Both the position numbers and the translations under genes were made by a program. Shown piece by piece: positions 23,355-35,300 of a stretch of 64,000 nucleotides of DNA. The DNA lies in the NCBI GenBank assembly GCA_963573315.1, contig OY752141.1, forward strand, positions 3,100,001 to 3,164,000, given 5' to 3'. The notes under the pieces were generated by a model. The model was not told the origin of the DNA. It searched no databases and saw only the letters and a list, made by a program, of their open reading frames with translations. How positions within the stretch are numbered: the stretch's first letter is position 1; each line of letters starts with the position of its first letter. This stretch comes from Entomortierella parvispora (taxonomy: Eukaryota > Mortierellomycota > Mortierellomycetes > Mortierellales > Mortierellaceae).

Positions 23355-25907
23355 TCAAACAGGAGTAGTTGCAGTAATGGTTGGTTCTGCCTCCATAACA
23401 CTCTCATCTCGATTATCTGGCGGATACGTCCAACTGCCTTGGGTCCCTCGGAAGGAGAACGTAACGACTTTCTTTCCTAAATTTTGTTCGAGATTGCAGA
23501 TGCTTTCAGAGTGAGGTTGACTTGAGTACGGAACAAGGCCATGACTCCTCAGAACGCTCTCCCCCACTAGGGCTTGGTCTTCAAGACCGCAGTGAGCTGA
23601 GCGGAGGCGTGCGACAGTCTTTAGCGAGGAAAGCCAACCTGCCAATGTGTAGCCCAGAGTCTCTAATTCATAAAGCTGTTCCAATTTTGAGAACGTTGTC
23701 CCAAACAGCACCTCCCGCACTTCGTCCGAAATAACCCAACGACCGTACAGGAATAGTTGCTTCAATGATGGAGCAACCACAAATCCTTGTTCTTTTGACA
23801 GCATCAGATCTTGGACGGATATTGTCCTCGAATGCATGCGGTCCATGGTGCTAATGTTGAGGAAGAGGTGCGCCAGAGAGGGACACGACGCCAGCAGGAG
23901 GAACTTGAACATGTAGGCAAATTCGCTGGAGAGGGACAGGTACTTGAGATGAGGGAGATACCAGTCCCAAGTCCATCGAGGTCGGCTACCAACAGCTGGT
24001 GGTAACACATTATTTTCCTCAGCCGGTATACTCTCAAAAGATTCAAGTAATTCTTGAACAGGAGGAATAAACGTCATATTCTGGAACGTAGCTGCCATTC
24101 CGATTCGAAGATTCTCCAGATTAGGTGTTAGATGCAACGTGTCTGGATGGAACGTCAGAGCAGGCCAACCTTGAAGTACGACACTGTTCAACCTAGGAAA
24201 CAGCTCAGTGGGAGGTTGACAGGTGTACAGGTCATGACAATGGTAGTGCGTCGCCATGTCTTGGAGTTCCATCACCCCCAAGTGTTGTCTGTCACCGGAC
24301 GCCAAGAAATCGGGGTCTACCAGCAGCCTTTGTCCTTGCGTCGAAATGCAAAAGTATCGCAACTCTGGCAAGTGCCAGTTTCGTCCAATGTGAGTCCCTG
24401 AGAGAAGCGCAGGCTGAACGAAATCTTCCAACGAATTGGCGCATAGAGAAGTCAATGTCTCTCCAAACGCAAAAACAATGTCGTCCAGTTCATCTTTGAA
24501 GGCCTCTCGAGTTGACAGCATTACGTGGTCCAATTGTATAGGTGGCAGTGGCGACGGTAAGACAGAGGCTGATAAGCTCCCTTGGTTGGCAGCGTCTGAC
24601 ATCCTTTGGAACTGATCCCAAGCAATTTTTTCCTTTACCGCCCATTGAAATGACCCTGGGCCGAGAGTGGCCATATCCAGCGACCTTAAAGATCGACAGC
24701 GGCTCAGGAATGAAGGGTCCGCCTCATAAAAAGCCGCCTCGGGATTCTTGACTCTTACTCCATCCAATCTACCAATGGAATCGACTGCGCTGAGGTCCGT
24801 CTCTTTGAGATTTCGAACAACTTGCTTCCAATTTTTAGAGTCGATCCGTTCAGGGCGAATGACAGCTGGCAAATACTCCTTCATTTCATCCATGATTTCA
24901 ATAGGACAACGAGTGGGTAAAGGCCAAGTCATGTCGAAGGGACAGTCGGCCGTGCGTAACAGGTTTGGGAAGATCTGACTGTGTCTCTCAACAAAGGCAA
25001 TCATGGACATGAATTGGTGCTTTCTCTTTCTTTGACTCGCCTTGTTCTCTGTAGTGATATCATTCAAAGATAGAGTCCCCCATTCGGCATCAACTCCAAC
25101 CAAGAACTCGTCCATCTTGAAAATGACCTCGACGAGGGATCGGAAGCGTTCCACCGCATGCAGATATCGATCAATATCCGAGAGTGGGATGACAATCTTT
25201 TGAATCTGTTCAAAGACTGGAGAGCAGAGAGTCCAGGTGAGATCACGTCGCAAGGCCGTCATCACGCAACCGTAGCGAAGACGGGACACTTTCCAATCTT
25301 TTGCAAGGTATGGAGGTGGAAAGAGAAGATGCTCATCGTAGCAGCCGTCGCCAATGGTGTCGTTGGCAGGGCCTCCAGTCTTGGATTCAAACACCATTGC
25401 CCTCAGTCTAGGAGGGTAATCTTTATCCCACTCACTCTTTGGCACCTTATCAAACTCGGGTGAAAAGATGACTACCTCAAAGTCAAAGTCGCTGATGTAT
25501 GAGATGAAGTTGGTCGAAGATGGTACGTTGCTGTTGCTGTTGCTGCTATCCCTGAGTAATTGACGTCCGAGATCTTGTTTGTCGTCCGCATGTGTGCGCG
25601 ATTTCTCCTCTTCCGGAAAGAGATCAAAGGCGGCGCATAGAAGATCGTTGACCTTTGACCTTGGAAGCTGCATAAGCAATAAACGAACGACGCTGAAGCA
25701 GCGAGGATACATAGGACCGAAACTGTTGAACCCAAAGAACGAAGAAGTCTCTAGTGCGCGACTATAAAGAAGGGGTAAAGTTGCAGATTTCAGATGCCGG
25801 CTGACGCGGAGCAAGCTGGCGAGCGCGGGCCGGTCGTCTTGCAGATAGCAGAGTACGAGTTGGAGACACTCCAGGGGGAGGGCGGACAGGCAGGCCTTTT
25901 CCGGCAT
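23355..25907 (-). CDS. F-box protein with leucine-rich-repeat-like C-terminus
   Basis: Single exon, 850 residues. The start at 25907 (MPEKACLSALP) places an F-box immediately at the N-terminus: 'LPLECLQLVLCYLQDD' followed by 'ALASLLRVSRHLKSATLPLL'. The frame upstream is open but reads as leader sequence. The remainder holds irregular leucine-rich segments ('LPELRYFCIS', 'LENLRIGMAATFQNM', 'LPHLKYLSLSSEFAYMFKFL') like the ribonuclease-inhibitor-like folds of many fungal F-box proteins. By family, the F-box would bind Skp1 in an SCF ubiquitin ligase and the repeats would choose the substrate. Such genes are numerous in mortierellaceous fungi, so a specific role cannot be assigned. Confidence 0.83.
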   Translation of the reverse strand: MPEKACLSALPLECLQLVLCYLQDDRPALASLLRVSRHLKSATLPLLYSRALETSSFFGFNSFGPMYPRCFSVVRLLLMQLPRSKVNDLLCAAFDLFPEEEKSRTHADDKQDLGRQLLRDSSNSNSNVPSSTNFISYISDFDFEVVIFSPEFDKVPKSEWDKDYPPRLRAMVFESKTGGPANDTIGDGCYDEHLLFPPPYLAKDWKVSRLRYGCVMTALRRDLTWTLCSPVFEQIQKIVIPLSDIDRYLHAVERFRSLVEVIFKMDEFLVGVDAEWGTLSLNDITTENKASQRKRKHQFMSMIAFVERHSQIFPNLLRTADCPFDMTWPLPTRCPIEIMDEMKEYLPAVIRPERIDSKNWKQVVRNLKETDLSAVDSIGRLDGVRVKNPEAAFYEADPSFLSRCRSLRSLDMATLGPGSFQWAVKEKIAWDQFQRMSDAANQGSLSASVLPSPLPPIQLDHVMLSTREAFKDELDDIVFAFGETLTSLCANSLEDFVQPALLSGTHIGRNWHLPELRYFCISTQGQRLLVDPDFLASGDRQHLGVMELQDMATHYHCHDLYTCQPPTELFPRLNSVVLQGWPALTFHPDTLHLTPNLENLRIGMAATFQNMTFIPPVQELLESFESIPAEENNVLPPAVGSRPRWTWDWYLPHLKYLSLSSEFAYMFKFLLLASCPSLAHLFLNISTMDRMHSRTISVQDLMLSKEQGFVVAPSLKQLFLYGRWVISDEVREVLFGTTFSKLEQLYELETLGYTLAGWLSSLKTVARLRSAHCGLEDQALVGESVLRSHGLVPYSSQPHSESICNLEQNLGKKVVTFSFRGTQGSWTYPPDNRDESVMEAEPTITATTPV

Positions 25908-26420
25908 GAAAGGATTGGGATTGGGGATTGAGATGGATTGAAGGAAAGAAAGAAGGAAAATGAGGATGAACAAATGTAGTACCACGAGCCACCTGGACAA
26001 CCGACAACCTTGGACAGGGCCAATCAGCAGTCGGCCATGGCGCACTGTCCCACGTTTGCAGTGCCCGATGTAATCTGTCCCACTGTCCCATGTCCTGTCC
26101 CACTGTCCAGGGATTTTTGTCATTTCTGATTCAGATGAGAAAACCTTAAGTAAACTATTCAAAGACTTTTTACTGCTTGGCTAATAATAATCCTGGACTT
26201 TTGTTGCATTGTTGCTGCATGTTGTCTCCTTGGTGCCTGCCTGGGGTCACATCCCATCCCTTCTCCATCTCACATCCCATCATTTCTCCATCCCCTCCAC
26301 CCCTTTCCTTCATCAATCTATCAGTGTCCTTTCATCCTCCCTCCCCCCTTTCTTGAACCAGCTGTCCCGCTCTCCCTTTATTGAGTCAGTTCTCTCTCCA
26401 CTCCCGCCCTCCATCTCCTC
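25908..26420. other. Divergent promoter region of F-box and phospholipase D genes
   Basis: A 510-base bidirectional spacer. It contains CTGTCCCACTGTCC twice (26075-26088 and 26095-26108) and a related CACTGTCCCAC at 26043-26053, then a pyrimidine-rich leader before 26421. No coding frame is supported. Confidence 0.55.
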
Positions 26421-29400
26421 ATGGCCCTGGACGACCCTCTTCTCCAGAGCGCCCGTCCGCTTGATAGTGCTGCAAAGCTCAAGGACATCGACATCGCCGC
26501 GGCCAACACCGACGTGGCTGTCAAAGTTGAAGACGATGCTCCAATCTCCCCTGCACACAGGAAGCTACTCCTCAGCGCTGCAGAGCGCTTCACCCTCGGG
26601 ATGAAGAAAAAGCCAGTGCCCCCAACCGCCGCTGTCTCCTTCACCCCCCCTCAGTCGCTCTCTACTCTCTCCCCGACTCTTTCAGGGCAACCCCTGTCGA
26701 TCCAGCCACATCAACAGCCACAACGACAGCCGCAATCACAATCTGTGCTTCTAGGACAGGACGAGGAACCCTCTTCCCCTGACACCGAACAGCCTGCAGA
26801 CGTCCCTGCTGCATCAGAGAATCCTTTTGACTTTGAGTTCAAGAATCCCTTCACCTCAAAGATATTTCACCTGGGCAGTCATCGTAAAAGCGTGGATAAT
26901 CGTCGCACCTCGATGGTGGTCCCAGGCACAAGCAATGCAGGCGGCTCCTCTGCAGCTACTGCTGTGGGTGTTGCTTCCGGATCTGAACCCACGTCTGCCG
27001 AGGATGACCCTGCACGCATGATGCAGCTTCGCCAAGTCTTCAGCAAGTTTTTCAAGCGCAAAAAAGACAAGAGAGGCAAAAACGCAGATCAGGTTTTTGA
27101 GATTGAGGACTATCAGCTCTGGAACAATCTGTCTCCCCTTGTGTTCCAGCCCTCTGCTGTATTCATGGGTCTGTCCTTCATGATCGAGGACAAAGGCAGC
27201 GCTTTGACCGGCAAGCGTACTGTGGACTGGAACATGAATATCATCCTGGCGCTTGTGAAGGTATGAAAGCCACCGCACATGTGTGGGGGAAAGGAGAGGA
27301 CATGAGAGCAATGGGCGCAAAGCAAACAAAAACAGACAAAATATGAACAGTTGCTCAAAAGTGGACTTGCTCTCCATGACCAGTTGGGATGAGGAAAGAG
27401 TGCCCAGCGTTGTTTTTTCCTCTTGTACGACCTGAGAGAGGAAGGGTCCGCACTGGGAACTTGGGCTGAATTGCTAATGTGGTTTCTCTCTCGTTCTCTT
27501 TAGGTTGTAATTTTACCCTATACGCTCACCGCCAAAGACACAAAGATCAAGAACAAGGACAAAGAGGTTGCAGGAGCCAGAAACCGTCTCTCTGCCAAGG
27601 ACCAGGAGGAAAAGGAAGCAAAGGAGCAAAAGAGATTTCTAATCATCCGGGTCCAGTACGGAGATTTTCTTCCCAGCTGGCACATTGAGCGCACTTTGGA
27701 CGATTTCGTGCGTCTTTACGAGTCGTACCATCCGCCCATCCCGGAGACGCCCTTGGTCTCGCGCTCACTCAAGGTTCCCAAACCCCCGGCGTCTATTCGA
27801 AACCGCTTTGGATTGAATCCTGGCCACAGCCATCGATCCGAGGGCTTGCCCACTGCTGGGAATAGAGAGTCGATCATTGACATGGATGCTCTCCCAACCT
27901 TTGATCCAAAGGCAGCTCCGACGCTTACAAGAGAGCTGCAGACTTTTCTCCAAGATATGATCCGTTATGCCATGTATGTCCCGAATGCGGAGCGGATGTG
28001 CAAGTTCTTGGAGCTCTCGGCTCTCACCCTTGCTAACGTCCCCGACGGAGGCTATCAAGGCAAGGAAGGTTATTTAACCGTGGTCAAGCAAAAGACACTC
28101 ATGGATGAAGGACCTTTGGTCAATATGGTCAAAAAAGTCTACCGCAAGCCCGTCCAAAAGTACTTTATCGTGCGAGACTCATATATCATTGTCGCGACCA
28201 GTCACAAGAATGTAAGTGCATGAAGGGGAAAGAGTTTCGTGTCCTTGTTGTTGTGTGACATCCCTGTCTGACATGCCTGCCTTCCATAGACTGATATCCA
28301 GGATGTCATCTTGCTGGACTCTTCTTTCAAGGCCCAAAAAAGCCCTCGCCACATACATGCGCCCCATTCCTTTGACATTGTTAACGCCGAACTAAAATTC
28401 CACGTCCGTGCCAAATCGGATCATCGTCGTCGACAGTTTGTGGAAAGTATTCGAAAGATGCCCTCACTTTGGAAGGAGCCAAAGCGGTTCAACAGCTTTG
28501 CACCCGTCCGGACAAATGTTAGCGCACAGTGGCTGGTGGATGGTCGTGATTACTTCTGGAATGCGAGCAAGGCAATGGAGATGGCGAAGGAGACTATCTA
28601 CATTGAAGATTGGATGCTCTCGCCCGAGATCTTGCTCCGTCGACACCAAAAGGATGGAATCGACTGGTCGCTGAAGGACATCCTGGGAAGGAAGGCCATG
28701 GAAGGCGTCAAGATCTATATTGTGATGTACAGTGAGGTCGATGCCGCCATGCACTTGGCGTCCCTCCGTGCTAAGAAGCTACTGAGAGCCCTCTGCCCCG
28801 AGAACATTCATGTGCAGCGTCATGGACCTAACCTAAAGACGGCATGGTGGGCCCATCACGAAAAATTGATTGTCATTGACAACATGATCGCGTTCATTGG
28901 TGGCCTTGATCTCTGCTTTGGACGATGGGATACTGGAGAGCACACTCTGGTCGATCTCAAGGAGAGTCACGAACTAGGCCCTCGTTGGCCTGGTCAGGAT
29001 TACTCGAACCCTCGTATCAAAGATTTTAGCGATTTGTCTAAACCCGAGATTGATTCTCTCGATCGAGCTGAGAATCCCAGGATGCCCTGGCACGATGTTG
29101 GATTGCAGATCTTGGGCCAACCTGCCAGGGATGTGGCTCGTCATTTCACGCAGCGATGGAACTTTTTGTGCAGAACAAAACCTAAGCAAAAGAAAATCCC
29201 CTTCCTGTTGCCCAAACCGGACATCCGTCTGTCCAAGCTGGAGGAAATGGGTCTTCAAGGCACCTGCGAAGTTCAGATTCTGCGATCAGTCTCATCTTGG
29301 TCCATCGGTGTGAAAGACCCAGAATGCAGTATTTTGACAGCCTACATTGCAGCGATTGAGCGTGCAGAGCACTTCATCTACATCGGTAACGGGATATTTT

Positions 29401-31125
29401 CACTTTTTGAAGAACAAAAAAAGGATCCTCTGGTCATTTTCATTAACCTCGTTCATACTCTTTTGTCATCTAGAGAATCAGTTCTTCATCACCTCCACCA
29501 ATGTCAACAAAACGATCGTCCACAACGGTATTGGGCGAGCTTTGACCGACCGGATTATCAAAGCCCACAAGCTGGGACAAAAGTTCAAGTAAGCAAACAT
29601 TTTTTGCCCTGGAACTTATGTCGGCTTTTGACTTTTGCGTGTTTTTAACATTATTTTCTGTGAATCAGGGTCATTGTCGTCTTGCCTTTGGTTCCTGGGT
29701 TTGAAGGAGGCATCAACACGCCAGAGGCAACATCTGTGCGTATGGTTATGCTGAGTATCTACGAGTCGATCTGTCACGGCAAAAACTCGATCATCGGACG
29801 ACTCGCCTCTGCAGGTATCCACAAGCCTCAAAAGTACATTGCCTTCTACGGCCTCCGCAACTGGGCCAAGTTTGGCGAGAAGTTTATCACCGAGCAGGTT
29901 TACATTCACGCGAAGATGATGATTGTGGACGATCGTGTCGCCATCATTGGATCAGGTATGTATTCCTGTGGGTTTATTTATTGTTTTTTTTTTCATAATC
30001 ATTGTCCCAATTTTGGGGTTCTAAAATTCTTTCATATTTACCATAGCCAACATCAACGAACGTTCCATGCTGGGAAACCGTGATTCTGAGATTGCAGCCG
30101 TGGTTCGTGACCAGGACTATATCGACTCGACCATGAACGGAGTTCCTTACAAGGTTTCCCGGTTTGCACACACTTTGCGCATGAGTTTAATGACCGAGCA
30201 TCTGGGTCTACCAACCGGTCATGACCATAATGGAAAGAATATTCGAGGAGATGTCGCGCCCTTCACAGAACTTGACTTTGTGGATCCGGTTCATCCTGCA
30301 TTCTATGAGGACATCTGGAAACATCACGCCGAAACCAACACGTTAATCTTCAGAGAGATGTTCAAGTGTATTCCTGACAACACCGTCAAGACTTGGGCTC
30401 AGTACAACAAGTTCAATGACCAATCCAATGTTCAAGATCCTCGTGTGAACGAAGAAGAGCGCACGTTGAAGGACAAGGCGTTGGATAAGATTCTTGGACC
30501 ATCTCTGGTGGAGCATTTCAAATCTGGCGGCGACAACAGTAGTGATGATGATGACGAGGATCTGCCGTTGTCCTCCGCGGCCAGTCGTGCAGCCAGCCGT
30601 GCGACCAAGAAATTCTTGGCCAAAGACGAGTCAGACAATGACGAGGACCCAGCTCAGGACCGTACCAAGGATCAAAGGGTTATTAACCATGACCCCTCCA
30701 GTGAGGACATGCCACAGGGAGATAATAGTAACAAGAAAAGAGACAGGGATCTCAGAACGGACGAAAGGGTCACGGCCAAGGACAAAACACAGGAGAGTCG
30801 CCTTGCCCGACAGGAAATGGAGGACAACGGAGACGTGCGTCAGGAAAGCAACAATTCCAGACTCACATTCGCAACATCTGAAATGGCTGACCAAGTGGTG
30901 AACCAACAACAGATACTACAAAAGAAAGCGGCGGCAGCCGATCGTCGCCTTTTGGGAGTCCAGCGAACGGCTAGCGCGTTGGTCGAGACGGTCATGGAAG
31001 AGGATCTTAGCAAGATTCAAGGACATTTGGTGGAGTGGCCTCTGGATTTCTTGCGTGACGAAATCGAGTCGTACAACTTTTGTTACCCCAAGGATTTCAA
31101 CCATCCTATTGATCTCTATACCTAA
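26421..31125 (+). CDS. PLD1: Phospholipase D (PX-PH type, two HKD motifs)
   Basis: Six exons: 26421-27260, 27504-28211, 28290-29385, 29474-29588, 29669-29955 and 30047-31125. All joins are in phase; 1374 residues. It hydrolyses phosphatidylcholine to phosphatidic acid and choline. A disordered N-terminus precedes a PX domain spanning exon 1-2 ('VVILPYTLTAK', 'FLPSWHIERTLDDFVRLYES'), then a PH-like domain in exons 2-3. The two catalytic motifs are intact: 'HHEKLIVIDN' followed by 'GGLDLCFGRWD' in exon 3, and 'HAKMMIVDDRVAIIGSANIN' across exons 5-6. 'YIENQFFITS', conserved in PLDs, spans the third intron. A Lys/Asp-rich acidic insert of about 140 residues precedes the C-terminal 'FLRDEIESYNFCYPKDF'. 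The order PX-PH-HKD-HKD matches yeast Spo14 and animal PLD1/2, which act at the plasma membrane, on vesicles and in sporulation. Confidence 0.96.
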
Positions 31126-31261
31126 AGTCACGAAAGTCACGGAGAACGAAAAGCGACGACTGAGGTCGGGCTGATTTCCACTTTCTCTCCATATCTCCCT
31201 TTAAGGATATACCCATTGTTTAGTTTCATTTATTAACCACACTTTGAGGTTTATTAAAAAA
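31126..31261. other. 3' flank of phospholipase D gene
   Basis: About 140 bases between the PLD stop and the P450 remnant, with A/T-rich 3' UTR-like sequence. No gene. Confidence 0.4.
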
Positions 31262-31840
31262 GCATGCAAAGTTTTTACCGACGCAGTTTCGAGTTCCCGC
31301 CGAGAAGGGATAGCAAAGTAAAATCCTGGACAGGCGGGACGGGGGGGGATTCTTCAGAAATCCAGCGCTATGGGATAAACTTGCTGGCTTCGGGAAAGTA
31401 TTCTTCGGGATGGTGTAGTGCGGGTAATTGGGCGGACAAAACTGGGAAAATGGGAATCAGAGAGAGGGTAGTGAGAGGATGATTGTTGGCAAGGAATAAA
31501 TAAATGAAAGAAAAACCAGACCGTTCATCGTTACATCCTCAGCCACTTCTCGAGGAAGGACTACAACGAACAAGAATGGGACGGTCGGCTACTATCCTTT
31601 AATCTCTCTGCAGTTGCATAAAATTGTTGAATGTGCTTCGTTGTTTTTTAACAGTGGCGGCGACAGGTCGCATCCGAAGAGACTCGTTGATACATTCAGT
31701 CAAGTATGGCAAGTTCCGAACTTGATCATACGAAAGAACATCTTCCCACACGTTACTGGCTGTGGCTAAATCAAGTTCATCGCCCAAGCATCTACAAAGG
31801 GAAGCATTGACCTCATTCTAACACCACATTGGCTGGATAA
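31262..31840 (-). pseudogene. Cytochrome P450 remnant (C-terminal half, nonsense and deletions)
   Basis: Read on the minus strand, three P450 landmarks occur in the right order but in broken frames. The K-helix is near 31680-31730 ('LPYLTECINESLR', with the ExxR pair). The PERF region at about 31352-31440 reads 'LHHPEEYFPEASKFIP', then a TAG stop at 31370-31368, then 'RW'. The heme-binding loop at 31266-31310 reads 'PFSAGTRNCVGKNFAC', with the cysteine ligand kept. The stretch between the K-helix and the PERF region is not recognisable, the sequence after the heme loop is lost, and no I-helix is found upstream. Sequence up to about 32180 may be further decayed P450, but I cannot prove it. The gene cannot encode an active monooxygenase. 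Confidence 0.8.
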
Positions 31841-32359
31841 GCTCCTTTCGGGTCGCACGACTGCATGAATAGGAACAATCGCCAAGTCATCACCTTGACA
31901 GACTCCCAGCAAAGCATGAGGAAGATCCTACCAAGCCGAAAGGTACATAGGAGCGGCCAATTATATAGTTTCTTGCGCCTCCCATGAACCCTGCAGCCCA
32001 TGGGTGAACTGTTTCGCAGCACGCGTCTTTGCGCATCTTCACGCGTCTCCTGGCTGTTAGACAAAGTCTTTTGAGGTGTGAATGACAGAAAAGTTCTGGT
32101 ATTGCATTGCAACATTGTTGCTTGGTTCATTTTATTTTTCATGTGTTCAATAATATCATTAATAGCTTTCTTGCGGCGCAAAAACCTACAACGGTGTGCC
32201 GCTGGTATTTCCGAACGACTTCACACGCGCACGTAAAATACAACGTCGATCCAGTTCTTCCTCAACTCGCAATCATCCCCTTCATCCACATCCCCTTTCT
32301 CCTCCATGTTTCTTCTTGATATAAGAAATTGTCTGTCGGAGTCCGCGGGTGGGGCACAT
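31841..32359. other. Spacer between P450 remnant and CDS1 3' end
   Basis: About 520 bases. Minus-strand fragments such as 'RRKKAINDIIEHMKNKMNQ' near 32110-32170 could be further P450 decay but carry no diagnostic motif. No intact gene is seen. Confidence 0.4.
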
Positions 32360-35300
32360 TTATGAGATCCAAGCTTCCTTGGGTGGTATAATCACGCAGC
32401 TGTCCTGGTCCAACAATCCTTGACCAATCAAGTACTGACGCATGTGATCAAACAGCTCCATCTGCTCGTGTCCCTTCAAGTTGTGAATTGCGCTCTGCAA
32501 GACTACGCCCACAGAAATAGCGCTAGTCTTGATGAAGCTCTGGTAGTACATGTACGAGAACAATCCCATCAGGAACTGGCAATCCATGCGATCCGTAATG
32601 CCTCCATGACCCGGAATCGACTGGCCGAAGTCCTTGATCTTGAATGCACGCTTGAATCCGGAGGCAAAGAATCCACCAAAGGGAGCAATCAGAGAGGCAA
32701 AGCATGCCATAAAGATGGTGTGCAATTGCAGGGGCGCAATCATGACATAGTTGTTGCGCATGCCCAGGTGGCGGATCAAACCATACATCCAGGGCTTAAG
32801 GTAATACTTGACAGGAACAAACACTGGGTTGGGTTCGCAAGTCAAGCCAGAGAAGGCAGTGGCGCGGAGATCCTTTACGGGGCAAATCATGTAGGGGTAC
32901 TGAAGAAACAAGGTAGCAAACTGTAGAGAAACAAGAGGTGATACAATTAGAGACCGATCTCCATCCCTTTCTCTCTCTCATAAAAAAGAAGAAAAAAAAC
33001 ATTGCTGTAGACAGACAACAGGTGATTGTTTTCTTACCAGCATGCCAAAGAAAATAGTCATGATCCAGCCACCGACGAATCCCTCGACAGTCTTCTTGGG
33101 AGACAACTTGATCAGAGGGGTTTTACCCCAGAAGAATCCAAAGATGTAGGCCCAAATGTCGTTGGCAATCACCAAGGAGGCAGGCAAGAAGAACCAAATC
33201 AAGCCCTCAAAGATGTTGTTGATGATAAAATGACTCTGGCAAACAACTAGAAGGAGCGTCATGTGGGTCCAGGCAAACTGCGAGAACTGGAAGCGATAAT
33301 GTCCCTTCTTCAGGTTGGCGACAAAAAACACGAAACCTATAGAGAAACGAATGAAGAAAGGTAAGAGAATACCCTTAATAAAACCATCCGGAGCACGAGT
33401 GGTGTCTTTCTTTACCGATGACATAGAGGGTGAACGAGATGAAGCGATGGTGAGTGGCGAAGGGGAGCAAGAATGCATCCACGAACACGACGTGCTGGAA
33501 GTACTGGATCAAGCTCTCTCCATAAAAGAAGTAATTAGTGCTGAACAGGAAGTACCTATTGAAAGCAAGAGAAACACTGTTAGCATCAAACGATGATGGC
33601 GAGAGTACTGTGAGCATGCAGCGAGCAACGTACCAGTTCATAGATCTGAACCAGGGCAATTTCTTCTCCTTGCTAGGTACGTTGGCGAGGTAGATGACTT
33701 CCTTGTAGACCAGTCCTTGCACCATCACGACCAGCAGGATCACAAAGGCGGGTCCTGCAGCCACACAAGCAAAGAAGCCGCCAATCATAATCAGGGTCCA
33801 TAGAGTTCTAACGGACCAGTTGTGCCACTTTGCCTTCGCAGTTTCGTCTGCAAGTAGGACAACTCCCTACAAATGGAGAAAGGAAGGGGTGGTCAGTCTC
33901 ATTTCGCTCTTTCACTCTTTTTCCCCGATCGAGAAAAAAGGTTACGTGTGTGATTGATAACGAAAGGACGTTTTTTGTCCTGCCGCGTGGAGGCCTTCAA
34001 AGTCTAACCCGTCATCGCTCTGAAAAGGAATCTTCCACAGGAAAAGAGGAATAAAAAATGTCCATATCCGTGCTCTCGTTAGCCTGTTTGCTCCTCCGAA
34101 ATCCGCTGCCCCCCCCCCCCCTCCATGCTGCCTGGCTGTCATCTTGCCTCTTTCCCTGGCAGGGTGTCGCATGCCTGGCTATATGAATTCCCGGACCAGC
34201 AATGAACCAAGATTTGTACGCATCCCGCAACTCAAACAAAGACACCACCTTCCCTTTCCCACTGTGCAGCGTTCGCTGGTCGCCCTCTTTCTCTTTCTCT
34301 TTCTCTCTTTCACACACACAAAAGAAAACTCAACCGTGATACCTCTTTTTCAGATCCAATTCCAGTGGTAGAGGGGTCGAAGTGGTTGAAAGGGGCAGTA
34401 GAGGATGTTCCTTTTGGAGGCGAGAGTTGTGAGGGGTGACTTTGATGCTGCTCCTCCCGTATTCGCTGGATGTGCTTTCGGTGAAGCGTCCTGCGCAACA
34501 ATGGCGATCCAGTCCTTTGCTGGTGATGCTGCTGCTTCCGTCTCCCAGCCTTTTGTGCAGCACTCAGGTGGTCTATAGACATGTCCGTCTCGTCCTCGTC
34601 TTCTTCCGATTCGTCATCGTCGTCGTCGTCGTCGTCGTCTTCTTGTTCTTCTTCACTCGAGTCTTCATCTTCGCTTGCATGGCTACTATTGCTGCTGTCG
34701 CTGCTGTCGCCGCCGTCGTCCTCGTCCATGTAGCTGTCGTCACTACTGTCGCTACTGTTGATCTCATGGCTAGTCTGTCGATTGTCCATAGAGGGGATAT
34801 GATCCTGTTGTATCCTTTCAAACGGGTTGTAGCCTCGATAAGACAAGGCCGGGGGTGATAATATAGTCCTGGCAGACGAATTTGCTCCACAGTCACCACC
34901 GTTCCCAGAACCCGACCCAGACACCAGAGGAATAGAAGATGGGGAAGTGGAGGTGGAGGAGTAAGATGGAAAGAGACGAGCCAGCTTCCAATCTTGACCA
35001 ACACTATGATCGTTGGCGTCGATCGATGCAGCAATATCAGCAGAAGTCTCCTGGAGCGAAACGGTTTTTTTGTCCTGCACAAAGAAAGACTTCTCGACCC
35101 CGTTCCCCAAAGAGCCGTGGGCAGAACCGATATTTCTCTCCCTGGTATAATTCATCGTCTCAACAGCGGCAACGCCCTTCTTTACCTCCTTGGGCGTCGA
35201 TCCAACGTCCTTGTTGTGTTTGAGCTGTCGAGGAGACGGAGGAGGACTGGCCCGGCTATCATGTGTGGCCGTGGCGGCTTGCAATGCAGCGCCAGCGGCG

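Noticed and set aside
34100-34130. C run inside the CDS1 intron and C run at 36309 as functional elements
   Set aside because: Homopolymer C runs are prone to sequencing and assembly error, and no partner motif was seen.
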